In this document: positions 27,276 through 36,981 of the stretch, piece by piece
How positions within the stretch are numbered: position 1 is the first letter of the stretch
Layout of the letters: each line of letters opens with the position of its first letter
DNA from: M3007 sp044350415
Lineage (GTDB): Bacteria; Bacteroidota; Bacteroidia; Chitinophagales; Saprospiraceae
Length of the DNA: 64,000 nucleotides
NCBI GenBank assembly: GCA_044350415.1
Contig: JBILHQ010000001.1
Location: forward strand, 1-64,000
Direction of reading: 5' to 3'
Program-made: the position numbers and the translations under genes
The notes under the pieces: model-generated
The model's database searches: none
The model's input: the letters and a program-made list of their open reading frames with translations, nothing else
Told to the model about the DNA's origin: nothing

Positions 27276-28196
27276 TCAGCGCCGCGCGTATTCCCGACCG
27301 GCCATTTTTTTGGCAAGATATGACAAATATGCAGCGCCGATCATCACAGGGGCGCTAAACTGGTATTTTTCCATAGCAAAGCGCTGAAAATGGGTATTGA
27401 TATGCTCCTTTTTTACGCCGGCGCAACCAAAGGTGAAAGTATTGGGTGGCAGATTTTCAAAAAAAGCATCATTCACACCAGCATCTGTAAATGGAAAGGC
27501 AAAGGTTGGATGGGGAATGCCCCATTTCTGGCTGATAAATGCCAGGCTGTGTGAAGTCTGCAACAGTTGACCGGAAAGCGGCAGACTGCTGTACAAGGGA
27601 TGATCCATACTATGACCACCCACACCAAACCCTTTTTTAATCAAATAACTAATTTGATCGAATGTCATATAAGGTTGGTAATCATCTAAAAAATGCCGGA
27701 AATCCACTCCCCTGCTATCGGCTTCCTGATCCAACTGATCCTTTTGCTGATAAGTAATTGGCAGAAAATCCTGGCGAAGCTCGGGGAACCTGCCAGCCAA
27801 AAGACTGGCTTTATACCGATACATCAAATCGTTATTATCGATAAAATCAGGGTTAATAAAAAATGTAGCGGGAATGCCTTTTTCCAGTAATACCGGGGCA
27901 ATAGTATCATAACACTGCCGGAGCCCGTCGTCAAAACTCAGGTGAAATACCGGCTTGTTCCATTGTTTACCTGCAATTACCTCGTCCAGAGAAACCGGCT
28001 GAAAGTACCGCAAAATCCAGTCCAGATCAGCCTTGAATCGGGCGGAATTGCGCACTGGATACAGTTGCTCAATATGTGGCGCAGGTTCGTCACTGACGAG
28101 ATGGTAAAATGGCAGAAAAAGCCGCATCCCTGAAAGGTTCAGGAGCGATTGAAATGGAACTTTGTCGGCAATATTAAACAGAAAACGGTCTATCAA
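27276..28196 (-). CDS. Polysaccharide deacetylase (NodB/CE4 fold)
   Basis: A 306-residue protein with the NodB motif 1 HLSFDDGLRQCYDTI, followed by GIPATFFINPDFIDN and the motif 2-like GGHSMDHPLYSSL (metal-binding HSxxHP). Family members N-deacetylate chitin oligomers, peptidoglycan or surface polysaccharides. No signal peptide is evident, so it may be cytosolic or membrane-associated. It overlaps the transglycosylase stop by 4 nt and is followed by the GNAT gene, forming a three-gene operon with an envelope-glycan theme. Confidence 0.88.
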   Translation of the reverse strand: MIDRFLFNIADKVPFQSLLNLSGMRLFLPFYHLVSDEPAPHIEQLYPVRNSARFKADLDWILRYFQPVSLDEVIAGKQWNKPVFHLSFDDGLRQCYDTIAPVLLEKGIPATFFINPDFIDNNDLMYRYKASLLAGRFPELRQDFLPITYQQKDQLDQEADSRGVDFRHFLDDYQPYMTFDQISYLIKKGFGVGGHSMDHPLYSSLPLSGQLLQTSHSLAFISQKWGIPHPTFAFPFTDAGVNDAFFENLPPNTFTFGCAGVKKEHINTHFQRFAMEKYQFSAPVMIGAAYLSYLAKKMAGREYARR

Positions 28197-29104
28197 GGGA
28201 CAATCACCTTATAAGTTTTCCGTTCTTTATTGGTGAGCTTATTATCGATAAGCCAGGGATTGAGCAACTTAAAGGCGCGGTAGTTGGTGCCGTGTTCGCG
28301 GGCGAAGTCACCCCAGTTGGCCACCGGTTCGCTTACTTCCACTGTTTTTCCTTTGCCCGGCACCGGATACAAGTGTGCCGCGTCAATGGTGTACTCATAC
28401 CTTTCGGGGTGCGACATCACTTCTTTGATAGCCACAATTCTAAACGGGTAACGCATTGTTTCCTCTGCTGCCAGGTTCATTTCAAAGAAATTATTGGCAC
28501 GTTGGCTTTCTTTGTCCTGTTTGATCCGGCCTGGTCCGCCGTTGTAAGCCGCTGCGGCCAATACCCAGGAGCCCAGGCGATTCCTTTCACTTTTCAAGTA
28601 TTTACAAGCTGCATGTGTCGCTTTTTCTAAGTGATAGCGCTCGTCAATATCGGCGTTCACTTCAAGTCCGAACTCAGTGGCTGTGCCTTTCATGAACTGC
28701 CACACTCCGCGTGCACCGACAGGGGAGTTGGCATTGGACAATACACTTTCTGCCACGGCGAGGTATTTCAGGTCTTCCGGCACACCTTCCTCTTTCATAA
28801 TAGGCTCAATAATGGGGAAAATTGCGTTTGCCCGTTTGATGGCCAACAATGTACCGGAATGGAGGTAAACATTGCGGAGCAGTTCGGCATCGAGGCGTTG
28901 GCGCACATCCTGATTGTCCATCGGGAATTTTTCGCCACAAAAATCAAAATCGCGGTCCAGGTCAATGGATTTAATAGCTTGTTCAGGGCTGCGCCACGTT
29001 GTAGCAGGCACTTTTTCATTGCCACCAAAGGATGAAAAAAGCAGAATGGCGATACCAGCCACCAAAAAAGCATTGACTACGAGTAAATTACGTATAGTAA
29101 GCAT
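28193..29104 (-). CDS. Lytic transglycosylase (SLT domain, MltD-like)
   Basis: A 303-residue envelope enzyme cleaving peptidoglycan glycan strands to 1,6-anhydro ends. The N-terminus has one hydrophobic anchor (LLVVNAFLVAGIAILLFSS). The SLT domain at ~95-230 shows LKYLAVAESVLSNA (catalytic Glu), GARGVWQFMKGTATEFGL and AAAYNGGPGRI. The C-terminal ~50 residues (VANWGDFAREHGTNY) look like a remnant LysM-type module. A strong -7 box at 29139-29147 drives the operon with the deacetylase and GNAT genes. Confidence 0.9.
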   Translation of the reverse strand: MLTIRNLLVVNAFLVAGIAILLFSSFGGNEKVPATTWRSPEQAIKSIDLDRDFDFCGEKFPMDNQDVRQRLDAELLRNVYLHSGTLLAIKRANAIFPIIEPIMKEEGVPEDLKYLAVAESVLSNANSPVGARGVWQFMKGTATEFGLEVNADIDERYHLEKATHAACKYLKSERNRLGSWVLAAAAYNGGPGRIKQDKESQRANNFFEMNLAAEETMRYPFRIVAIKEVMSHPERYEYTIDAAHLYPVPGKGKTVEVSEPVANWGDFAREHGTNYRAFKLLNPWLIDNKLTNKERKTYKVIVP

Positions 29105-29138
29105 GGGAGAAGGTGCGTTAAAAATTGTCTATTAAAAC

Positions 29139-29147
29139 GCAAAAGTA
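29139..29147 (-). promoter_or_regulatory. -7 box for the transglycosylase operon
   Basis: Minus-strand TACTTTTGC matches TAnnTTTGC, 34 nt upstream of the ATG at 29104. Confidence 0.6.
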
Positions 29148-29195
29148 CGACAAAAAGTATATTCAGTCATTTTTATAGCACTCGTGGTCGAGGCT

Positions 29196-29699
29196 CTAGG
29201 TAACCTTCGTCTCCACATCCAGCAATTTCAATAATGTTGGGATCCTGAATGGGCCGGCCATTGACTGAATACGCGCGGCGGCGGTATCCAATGGCATACC
29301 AACGCTGGTAACGAACAGTGGATTTTTGCTTTCGCCCCGCAATATTTCGGCCACATACTGTGTATTGGAGAAAAACCGGGTCTTTGCTACGCCAATCACA
29401 GGTACTTTCCGCACCAATGCTTCGTACAGGTAGGTGCCCAACCCGGGTTTACCAAAATCGTCTAATACCACATAACCGTCGATGACAATAGCAGAAACCG
29501 ACATTAAGTCAAATGCGTCCAATACCGCCATCAGGCAAGGTAATTCCCTTTTGTAAAAAGCACCAGGCTCATATTCCGCAACTTCGGGAATATGAATCAC
29601 ATGAACTTTGAAAGGTGCTTCATCGGGCCAATCATCGAATGCGATGCAAACGGCTTTGGTGGTGTCGGAGCGGTAATGAACGTCGAGTGCGAGCAGCAT
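29196..29699 (-). CDS. Endonuclease V-like DNA/RNA repair nuclease
   Basis: A 167-residue protein aligning with endonuclease V, which nicks near deoxyinosine (or inosine in RNA). The three metal-binding acidic residues appear to be D6 (LALDVHY), E52 (FYKRELPCL) and D74 (IVIDGYVVLDD). The later VPVIGVAKTRF matches the conserved IGVAKS region. It is shorter than the usual ~220 residues, starting almost at the catalytic Asp, so the N-terminal strand/helix region is reduced. Activity is plausible but not assured. Confidence 0.75.
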   Translation of the reverse strand: MLLALDVHYRSDTTKAVCIAFDDWPDEAPFKVHVIHIPEVAEYEPGAFYKRELPCLMAVLDAFDLMSVSAIVIDGYVVLDDFGKPGLGTYLYEALVRKVPVIGVAKTRFFSNTQYVAEILRGESKNPLFVTSVGMPLDTAAARIQSMAGPFRIPTLLKLLDVETKVT

Positions 29700-29943
29700 T
29701 TGAAAAAAGAATAAGAGTTTCAGGCAATATCCGATAACGCAGAGGAATTATTCCAGCAAGTGGTCACGAGATTGAAAATGATATGTTTTGTGGTGTTTTT
29801 TGATCTCAGATATGATTACTATAGAATCCGGAAGAGGCTTATTTTTCACGTCAGACACTGGCTGTATTATTACTCTTTATCAAAAATGGTAGTTTTTTTC
29901 TGAAAGGTAAAGCAAAACCTGCATTTTTGTAAAACCAAGAGGA

Positions 29944-30240
29944 ATAACTAGGGCCAGATTTTATGCCAACGAAAACTTTTGCCGTCAAACTGTACAAGCA
30001 TTGATAGATCTGGGGCATGATATATTAACCACTTTGGAGGCGGGTCTGGCGAATCAAGGAATACCTGATGAGGACGTTTCAAGTTACGCAAAATCTGAAA
30101 ACAGAATTGTACTGACATTCAACAGGAAGCATTTCATCCGTCTACACAAGCACTTGCACAACGTATTCACGCAGAATTGGAATCTATGGAACCAACGATT
30201 TCCGGGCAATTAATCAGGGTAAACCGGCCGAATACCCCCG
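29944..30240 (+). pseudogene. DUF5615 (PIN-like toxin family) pseudogene
   Basis: The frame from 29944 reads ITRARFYANENF then LIDLGHDILTTLEAG, DEDVSSYAKSENRIVLTFN and KHFIRLHKH, the DUF5615 pattern with its acidic residues. Family proteins start with Met just before RFYANENF; here the codon is ATA. After HKH the frame is lost, and the C-terminus LAQRIHAELESMEP with GQLIRVNRPNTPV appears in another frame near 30150-30230, with roughly 20 internal residues missing. No DUF433-type antitoxin gene is seen in 29700-29943. I call it a decayed toxin-like gene. Confidence 0.7.
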
Positions 30241-31929
30241 TTATAGAGATCGGTCCCTCAGCGCCTTTACCGCAAAATCACAAGCCCGTGCGGTCAATGC
30301 CATAAAGGTAAGGCTGGGATTTTGACAGCCCTGTGAGGGCAGACTAGCTCCATCGGTGACAAATACATTGGGAACGGCATGGATCTGGTTCCAGGCATTC
30401 AGCATACTGGTTTGGGGATCGCGTCCCATCCTGGCGGTTCCAACTTCGTGAATACCCAGTCCGGGTTGTGCGCCACTATCCCACACATTAATATCCGTAA
30501 AACCACCTGTTTCAAGCATTTCCCGAAGCACTGCGGCGATATCGAGGTTCATTTTGGTTTCATTATCTCCGAAAGCGCAGTCGATATCGAGGGTAGGCAT
30601 CCCCCATTGGTCCGTTTTCTGGCGATTAATCGTGACTTTATTCTGAAACATGGGCAACATTTCTGCTTGTGATTGCAGGAAAACAGACCATGGGCCAGGT
30701 TTGGTAAGGGTCGTTTTAAAACCTGCGCCAAAACCAGGCATACCAGTTCCCCTTTCCCATCCTTCGCGGGAGGCACCGCCGCCGAAAGCAAATCCACGAA
30801 CGTAATCGGTGCGTTTGTCATTGCCCACATTCCGGAAGCGGGGTATATAAAATCCGTTGGGCCGCCGTCCCTTGTAGTACATATCTTTAAAGCCTTCGTG
30901 CTGTGCGGATGCCAGTATCCTGTAATTGTGATCCATAAGGTGATGCCCCAGCACCCCGGCATCATTGCCCAACCCATTGGGGAAGCGATTGCTGGTAGAA
31001 TTGAGCAGAATGAGGGTGGTGTTGAGTGTAGCAGCATTGACGAAGATAATTTTGGCAAAATATTCTACCACCTCCTTAGTCGTTGCATCGATGACCCGCA
31101 CGCCAGTAGCGCGCCCTTTTCGTTCGTCGTAAATAATGCTGTGGACAATACTATCGGGGCGCAGCGTCATTTTTCCGGTAACCGCAGCAGCAGGTAAAGA
31201 AGCGGATTGGCTGCTGAAATAGGCGCTGAACGGGCAGCCACGGTGGCACAGGTTGCGGTATTGGCAAGGGCCACGGCCATTGTGGCGCACCGTAAGATTG
31301 GCACTCCGGCCAGTGAGTACGTAGCGGGCAGGAAATGCTTTTTCCACCCGTTTTTTAAAATCTTTTTCAAGGATATTCATGTCCATTGGCGGTAAAAACT
31401 CGCCATCCGGTAACATATCCACCCCGTCCCTGTTGCCGTTAATGCCCACAAAACGCTCTACATGTGCGTACCAGGGCGCGAGATCATTGTAGCGAATGGG
31501 CCAATCACAACCATATCCGTCGATGGCATTCTCCTCAAATTCCAATGCCGGCATCCGGTAACTCTGTCGGGCCCACATCAAACTTTTTCCGCCGACATGA
31601 TAGCCTCTGATCCAACTAAAAGGCTTTACCTGGCCATAAGGATGTTGGTCGTCTCGGACGAACAGGTGGCGTGTTCCTTCGTTAAAGGCATAACACTGCG
31701 ATTGAACCGGGTGCGTATTTCCCTGATCAGCGCGGGTTTCGCGGTTATGGTGCTCGAATTGCCAGATGGGGGTGAGGGCCGTATGATAATCGGTAATATG
31801 ATCGAGTTTAGGGCCCCGTTCGAGTACAAGTGTGCGCAGTCCCCGTTCGCAGAGCTCTTTGGCTGCCATACCTCCGCTCATGCCGGAGCCAATGACGATG
31901 GCATCGTAAGTACGCTTTTTGCTGGGCAT
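30241..31929 (-). CDS. GMC-family FAD-dependent oxidoreductase
   Basis: A 562-residue flavoprotein similar to gluconate 2-dehydrogenase/glucose dehydrogenase large subunits. The FAD Rossmann motif is AIVIGSGMSGGMAAKELCE; GYHVGGKSLMWARQSYRM follows. A Cys-bearing segment (CQYRNLCHRGCPF) is typical of membrane sugar dehydrogenases. The C-terminal GMC_oxred_C region has HEVGTARMG and SLTFMALTARA. No gluconate-dehydrogenase subunit 3 or cytochrome gene is adjacent. It probably oxidises a sugar or polyol; the substrate is not predictable. Confidence 0.88.
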   Translation of the reverse strand: MPSKKRTYDAIVIGSGMSGGMAAKELCERGLRTLVLERGPKLDHITDYHTALTPIWQFEHHNRETRADQGNTHPVQSQCYAFNEGTRHLFVRDDQHPYGQVKPFSWIRGYHVGGKSLMWARQSYRMPALEFEENAIDGYGCDWPIRYNDLAPWYAHVERFVGINGNRDGVDMLPDGEFLPPMDMNILEKDFKKRVEKAFPARYVLTGRSANLTVRHNGRGPCQYRNLCHRGCPFSAYFSSQSASLPAAAVTGKMTLRPDSIVHSIIYDERKGRATGVRVIDATTKEVVEYFAKIIFVNAATLNTTLILLNSTSNRFPNGLGNDAGVLGHHLMDHNYRILASAQHEGFKDMYYKGRRPNGFYIPRFRNVGNDKRTDYVRGFAFGGGASREGWERGTGMPGFGAGFKTTLTKPGPWSVFLQSQAEMLPMFQNKVTINRQKTDQWGMPTLDIDCAFGDNETKMNLDIAAVLREMLETGGFTDINVWDSGAQPGLGIHEVGTARMGRDPQTSMLNAWNQIHAVPNVFVTDGASLPSQGCQNPSLTFMALTARACDFAVKALRDRSL

Positions 31930-32233
31930 GGATGATAAACCAGTGTTGTAGTAAAAAGAAATAAGGGTGCAATTTAGGCGGCAAGATAATGATTGTTGCG
32001 GTGACGCATCTTTGATTAATCAATATTGAGCCATTAACGTCCAAAATACCATACCGGAGAAGTAGTAGGTCATAAACGTTTAATGGTATTTTAATCCCGT
32101 ATTTATGCTTATTTAAGGTATTAACCATTTGTGGCACAGCATTAGCAAGGGTGTTTAAGTTATTGAAAATGAATAGTGTTTTCCGATTGACATTATTCAT
32201 TTCATTTTTTTAATTTTTTTTTACTCAACCGCT
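31930..32233. other. Divergent intergenic region before the SprB-like gene
   Basis: A 304-base AT-rich gap. On the minus strand TAAATTGCACC at about 31965-31975 resembles a -7 box for the GMC gene. On the plus strand a long T-rich stretch precedes the ATG at 32234 without a clear TAnnTTTG box. No RNA gene or repeat was recognised. Confidence 0.45.
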
Positions 32234-35200
32234 ATGCGTTTAATTTTTTTAGTCCTTTTCAGCATTTTGACGTTATCCCAGGTCATTGCTGATAACCACA
32301 CTGATTACCTGAATCTGATTGTTAATTCCGAAAAACCGGCAGGTGTTGAAGATTTGCCGTTAACACTGGCCATCGATTCCATTCACCATGTGAATTGCCT
32401 GTATTCCACTGGTTATGTTCATGTTCAAGCCCAGGGAGGAACGTCTCCCTATATTTATCACTGGAGTAACGGTATAGCAGGGCCTCTCGGCAACGCGCTT
32501 ATCCCCGGGATTTATACGGTTACAGTCACCGATGCTGCCAGTTTAACCACAGCACTTCTGGTAGAGGTGGAAGAAAATTTCACTTACCCATTTGCCGATG
32601 CTGGCAATGATATTGAAATCCTGTGTGCCGGCGATCCCCTTACCATTAATGGTGCAGGGTCGATGGGAGCAGGATTTACCTATCTCTGGACTGCTTCCAA
32701 TGGTGGGAGTATTGCATCCGCGGCAACTACATTAAATCCTTTGATCAATCATGCCGGTGACTTTATGCTGGTGGTGACCAATGGACAAAATGGGTGTACC
32801 GCATCTGCTCTTATGGTTGTAAAAGCCACTTTCGAGTCGCCAGTTGCTACCGTTACCGGAGGTATTCTGACCTGTGTTCAGCCGCAGATAACCCTGCAAT
32901 CCGCCTATAATGTAACGCATACCATGTTCAGTTGGCAAGGACCCGGCAATTTTATGTCGCCACTACCGAACCCCATCGTCACTACCCAGGGAAACTATAT
33001 TTTCACATTGACTGACACCGTTACCACCTGTGTTACTACAGCAATGACAACGGTAACCTCCAACAGTACGCCTCCGGCTATTACGGCAGCGTCCAGCGGA
33101 ACCATTAGTTGTCTCAATACTTCTGCAACTATTTTTGCCAATGCTACACCAGCTGGTGCAACCATTCTTTGGAGCGGCCCTAACGGGTTTTCTTCCGCTG
33201 CGCCTTCCCCACTTATTTATATTGGTGGAGTATATAATGTGGTTGCAACTAATCCTGTAAATGGCTGTACAACGACCGCAACTACCACCGTCAACGCTAA
33301 TATTATACAACCAGGAGTCGTTGCTACTGGAGGTACACTTACTTGTGCCATTACTTCAGCCACCCTGCACAGCAGTTCGGGTACACCGGGTGTGGTTTAT
33401 GCCTGGAAAGGGCCATCGAACTTTACTTCCTATCAGGCCAATCCAGTGGTAGCCTTTCCCGGAACCTATACTGTCTCTGTTACCAATCCTTCCAATGGAT
33501 GTATCAGCACAGCGGTTGCAGGCGTTTCCCAAAATGTAACATCACCCAGCCTTACGACTACGGGCGCTACTATTACCTGCTTAACGCCATCACCCAAAAT
33601 TTCAGCTAGTTCCACTACTTCAGGAGTAACCTACTCCTGGGGTGGACCGGGAGCATTTAGTTCCACTGTTTTTAACCCCAATGTAACTTTAGGCGGTATT
33701 TATACTATTACTATCACAAATCCTGCCAATGGATGCATAAAATCAACTTCAGTATACGTAACAGAAGATAAGCAGCCACCCTACGTTTTTGCAGGTACCG
33801 ACAAGTCGCTCAATTGCAATGTATCTACGGTAATCATGAATCCATTGGGAACTGGTTGTGGTACCAGTTGTACCTATCTTTGGACTACTGATGATGGCAA
33901 CATAGTCTTGGGAGCCAACACCTTGTATGCCCGGGCAGATACACCAGGTGCCTATACGCTCACGGTAAAAAGCCTCCTTAACGGTTGTATGGCTTCTGAT
34001 GTAATGGATATCACCCAATCGATGCCAGTGACGGCAACCGCGACCCAACTTGGTATGGTAACCTGTAACGGAACTGCTACCGGCTCGGCGAAGGTCACTG
34101 GTAGTGGCGTAGGTGCACTGAATTATACCTGGTCGAATGGCGTCACCACGGCCACCGCCAGTAATTTATCAGCAGGAACTTATACAGTCAAAGTAGCGGA
34201 TCAGGAAGGATGTAGTGCTGTTGCCAGTGTTACTATTACACAACCTTCTATTTTGGTTGCAGGTGTTCAAACCACGCCTCAAACAATGGCCGGCTCAAAC
34301 AATGGAACGGCTTCGACTGTGGTCACAGGCGGAACTGCACCATACACTTATAAATGGAATACCGGCCCGGTGACAATGTCACTTAGTAATCTGGCTCCGG
34401 GAAATTACACCGTTACGGTTACTGACAGTAATGGATGTACAAAAGCGCAAACAGGTACGGTAAATTCTGTCGCCTGCTCTATTACCGGATCGGTGACTGC
34501 CACCAATGTATCTTGTTTTGGCACGAGCAATGGTACGGCTACCGTGAATCTTACCGGCACCTCAGGAACAATCACTTATTTATGGTCAAATGGCGGCAAT
34601 ACCAAAACTGTTACCAATCTCGGACCTGGCAATTATTCAGTAACCACAACTGACAATAATGGCTGTTCCGCAGTGTTTACCACTCCAATCACCACCCCGC
34701 AATTATTGGTATTATCGCTTGCTAATCAGAACAATATCAAATGTTTGGGCCAGCAAACCGGCTCTGCTACAGTCTCGGCTTCCGGCGGAACATCCCCGTA
34801 TAGTTTTGTATGGTCGACAGGCACCAGTGGATCAACCGCCTCCAACCTGAATCCAGGCACCTACTCCTGTACTGTTACTGATGCAAAAGCATGTACGGTA
34901 AAGCAAATGGCACAGATTCAACTCACTGACCATAATCCTCCCCAATTGGCCCTCAAAAATGCTACTGTTTTCCTGAACAGTTCGGGCATAGCAACAATTA
35001 CACCAGTGTTATTTGATAATGGCAGTATCGATCTGGAATGCTCTATCAGTTCCTGGACGGTGAGCCCAACAACTTTTGATTGTGAGCAAATCGGGACGTA
35101 TACCGTGACGCTGACGGCCACCGATCAAAATGGCAATACATCTACAGGAAATGCTTCGGTAACGGTGCAAGACAATATCGTACCTACGATAACCTGCCCG

Positions 35201-36841
35201 GCTAGCCAAACTGTTGCGTCCTGTGTTACAACTGTAACCTTTTCGGCACCTGTTGTAACTGACAACTGTCAGGTTTTCAGCAGTGCAATATTGACCAGCG
35301 GTATGCCCTCGGGTTCTGTATTTCCATCTGGATTAACCACCCAGGTATTTTCCTTTACCGATTATGGCGGTAACACTGCTACTTGTAATTTTACCATTGC
35401 AGTAATGGCCGCTTTTGAGACATCAGTCACCGCTACCCCACTTTCGTGTACGGCTGTTTGTAATGGGACAGCAAGTGCTGCCGTCAGCGAGATTAATGGA
35501 TTCGCGAACTACTTATGGAGCAATGGACAAAATAACCCGGTTGCAACCGGACTTTGTCAGGGGTTTTATACCGTGACCGTTACTGACGCTGCTGGCTGTT
35601 CACAAGTTCATCAAGTTGACGTAATGGCAGAGAATGGACCTGCCTACAATTTGTCTCTGAATACCGTGACTGCAAGTTGTGATGCAGTGTGCGATGGCAG
35701 TGTACAGTTGTCTGTGTCTGGTGGTAATTCAACGCCATTCGTATCCTGGAGCACCGGACAATCCGGCACGTCACTTACTAATCTTTGCCCCGGCAGCTAC
35801 CAGGCCACATTGACAGACGCTTCCGGGTGCAGTCAAATGCAGGAGATACAAATCGGTGTGCACGACAATCAGGCGCCCACAATGATTTGTCCGGACAATA
35901 TTATGCGGGGATCCTGTTTGTCCAATATTGTATTTGATATGCCGCAGGTACTTGACAACTGTATCGTGAACCAGCAACAACTCCAGCAAATTAGTGGGTT
36001 TGCCTCCGGCACTTCTTTTCCGGCAGGCACCACGATCCAATCCTTTCAATATACCGATAACGGTGGCAATGTTGCACAATGCAGTTTTATAGTGACCGTT
36101 AGTCCAATATCTGTTTTACAATCATCTGCAACACCAGTCACTTGTGCCAATGCCTGCAACGGCACTGCAACAGTTAGTGTTAACAGTGGTCAGGGGCCCT
36201 TTAATGTATTGTGGAGTACAGGAACACCGGGTTCATCGGTTTTGAACCTTTGTGCAGGCACTTATACAGCAACCGTTACAGACGGGTCAGGATGCATCCA
36301 AACAGCAACAGTTTCTGTCACTCAACCTGGACCACTTGTACTTGGCGTTGATTTGGTACAAAATGATGCTACCGGAACCGGAACAGGCAGTATCTCCGTG
36401 GCAATCAGTGGCGGGGTGTTGCCGTATACATATTCCTGGAAGCGCGATGGCCAGTTTTTTGCTGCCACAGAAGACCTCAACGGATTATCTGCCGGCCAAT
36501 ACGCTCTTATTGTTACCGATGCCAATGGCTGCACCGTCGCAAGCAGTATACTGACGATCAGCACTACTGTAGCAACTGGGGAAGTAACAGAAATCTTGAA
36601 AATGGCTGTTTACCCTAATCCAGCCCGTTCGGAGGTTTTCATCCAGTTGGCAGGATCAACAGATAAAACCATGCAACTTCAGATTATGAATATGCAAGGC
36701 CGCATTTTACGGGAAGAAATGACCACCCGTGAAGGCAGCGATCCAATTATGATAAACATAGAAGACTTACCCGAAGGCATGCTGCTGTTTCGTTTGACCA
36801 ATGGGGAAAGCGCTGTTTCAAAAATGGTAGTAAAAATTTAG
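32234..36841 (+). CDS. Giant SprB-repeat / HYR-domain secreted protein with T9SS type A tail
   Basis: A 1535-residue exoprotein. A signal peptide (FLVLFSILTLSQVIA) is followed by tandem Ig/SprB-like units marked by GTYTVTVTD and YTWSNG patterns, at least a dozen by eye, between ~45 and ~1460. Two HYR-like insertions carry NxxPTxxCP (~975-1055 and ~1210-1295, e.g. NQAPTMICPDN). The last ~75 residues are a Por-secretion tail (VYPNPARSEVFIQLAG, MNMQGRILREE, LPEGMLLFRL). SprB-like proteins act in adhesion and gliding motility. It probably forms a surface filament. Its TAG stop lies in palindromic element C. Confidence 0.9.
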   Translation: MRLIFLVLFSILTLSQVIADNHTDYLNLIVNSEKPAGVEDLPLTLAIDSIHHVNCLYSTGYVHVQAQGGTSPYIYHWSNGIAGPLGNALIPGIYTVTVTDAASLTTALLVEVEENFTYPFADAGNDIEILCAGDPLTINGAGSMGAGFTYLWTASNGGSIASAATTLNPLINHAGDFMLVVTNGQNGCTASALMVVKATFESPVATVTGGILTCVQPQITLQSAYNVTHTMFSWQGPGNFMSPLPNPIVTTQGNYIFTLTDTVTTCVTTAMTTVTSNSTPPAITAASSGTISCLNTSATIFANATPAGATILWSGPNGFSSAAPSPLIYIGGVYNVVATNPVNGCTTTATTTVNANIIQPGVVATGGTLTCAITSATLHSSSGTPGVVYAWKGPSNFTSYQANPVVAFPGTYTVSVTNPSNGCISTAVAGVSQNVTSPSLTTTGATITCLTPSPKISASSTTSGVTYSWGGPGAFSSTVFNPNVTLGGIYTITITNPANGCIKSTSVYVTEDKQPPYVFAGTDKSLNCNVSTVIMNPLGTGCGTSCTYLWTTDDGNIVLGANTLYARADTPGAYTLTVKSLLNGCMASDVMDITQSMPVTATATQLGMVTCNGTATGSAKVTGSGVGALNYTWSNGVTTATASNLSAGTYTVKVADQEGCSAVASVTITQPSILVAGVQTTPQTMAGSNNGTASTVVTGGTAPYTYKWNTGPVTMSLSNLAPGNYTVTVTDSNGCTKAQTGTVNSVACSITGSVTATNVSCFGTSNGTATVNLTGTSGTITYLWSNGGNTKTVTNLGPGNYSVTTTDNNGCSAVFTTPITTPQLLVLSLANQNNIKCLGQQTGSATVSASGGTSPYSFVWSTGTSGSTASNLNPGTYSCTVTDAKACTVKQMAQIQLTDHNPPQLALKNATVFLNSSGIATITPVLFDNGSIDLECSISSWTVSPTTFDCEQIGTYTVTLTATDQNGNTSTGNASVTVQDNIVPTITCPASQTVASCVTTVTFSAPVVTDNCQVFSSAILTSGMPSGSVFPSGLTTQVFSFTDYGGNTATCNFTIAVMAAFETSVTATPLSCTAVCNGTASAAVSEINGFANYLWSNGQNNPVATGLCQGFYTVTVTDAAGCSQVHQVDVMAENGPAYNLSLNTVTASCDAVCDGSVQLSVSGGNSTPFVSWSTGQSGTSLTNLCPGSYQATLTDASGCSQMQEIQIGVHDNQAPTMICPDNIMRGSCLSNIVFDMPQVLDNCIVNQQQLQQISGFASGTSFPAGTTIQSFQYTDNGGNVAQCSFIVTVSPISVLQSSATPVTCANACNGTATVSVNSGQGPFNVLWSTGTPGSSVLNLCAGTYTATVTDGSGCIQTATVSVTQPGPLVLGVDLVQNDATGTGTGSISVAISGGVLPYTYSWKRDGQFFAATEDLNGLSAGQYALIVTDANGCTVASSILTISTTVATGEVTEILKMAVYPNPARSEVFIQLAGSTDKTMQLQIMNMQGRILREEMTTREGSDPIMINIEDLPEGMLLFRLTNGESAVSKMVVKI

Positions 36842-36981
36842 TCCAAAGTCAGCTAGTCCCAGGTCTGTAGAGTGTACCCCAAGCATACCGACCACTTGTA
36901 TCAACCGACATGCTTGAGGTTAACTCTACAGACCCGGGACTAGGGACTAATTGACCTGGGACTAACTGACTTTGGACTAAC
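36838..36981. repeat. Palindromic intergenic element, copy C, between convergent genes
   Basis: The left arm ends at 36873 and the right arm begins at 36923. Arms are built of GTCCCAGGTC/AGTCAGTTAGTCC words; the right arm carries one extra ~19-nt unit. The 49-nt loop (36874-36922) has CAAGCA at position 7 and the mirror TGCTTG seven bases from the other end. TTAGTCC at both outer ends provides the TAG stop codons of both flanking genes (36839-36841 plus, 36979-36977 minus). Probably a bidirectional terminator as well. Confidence 0.85.
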
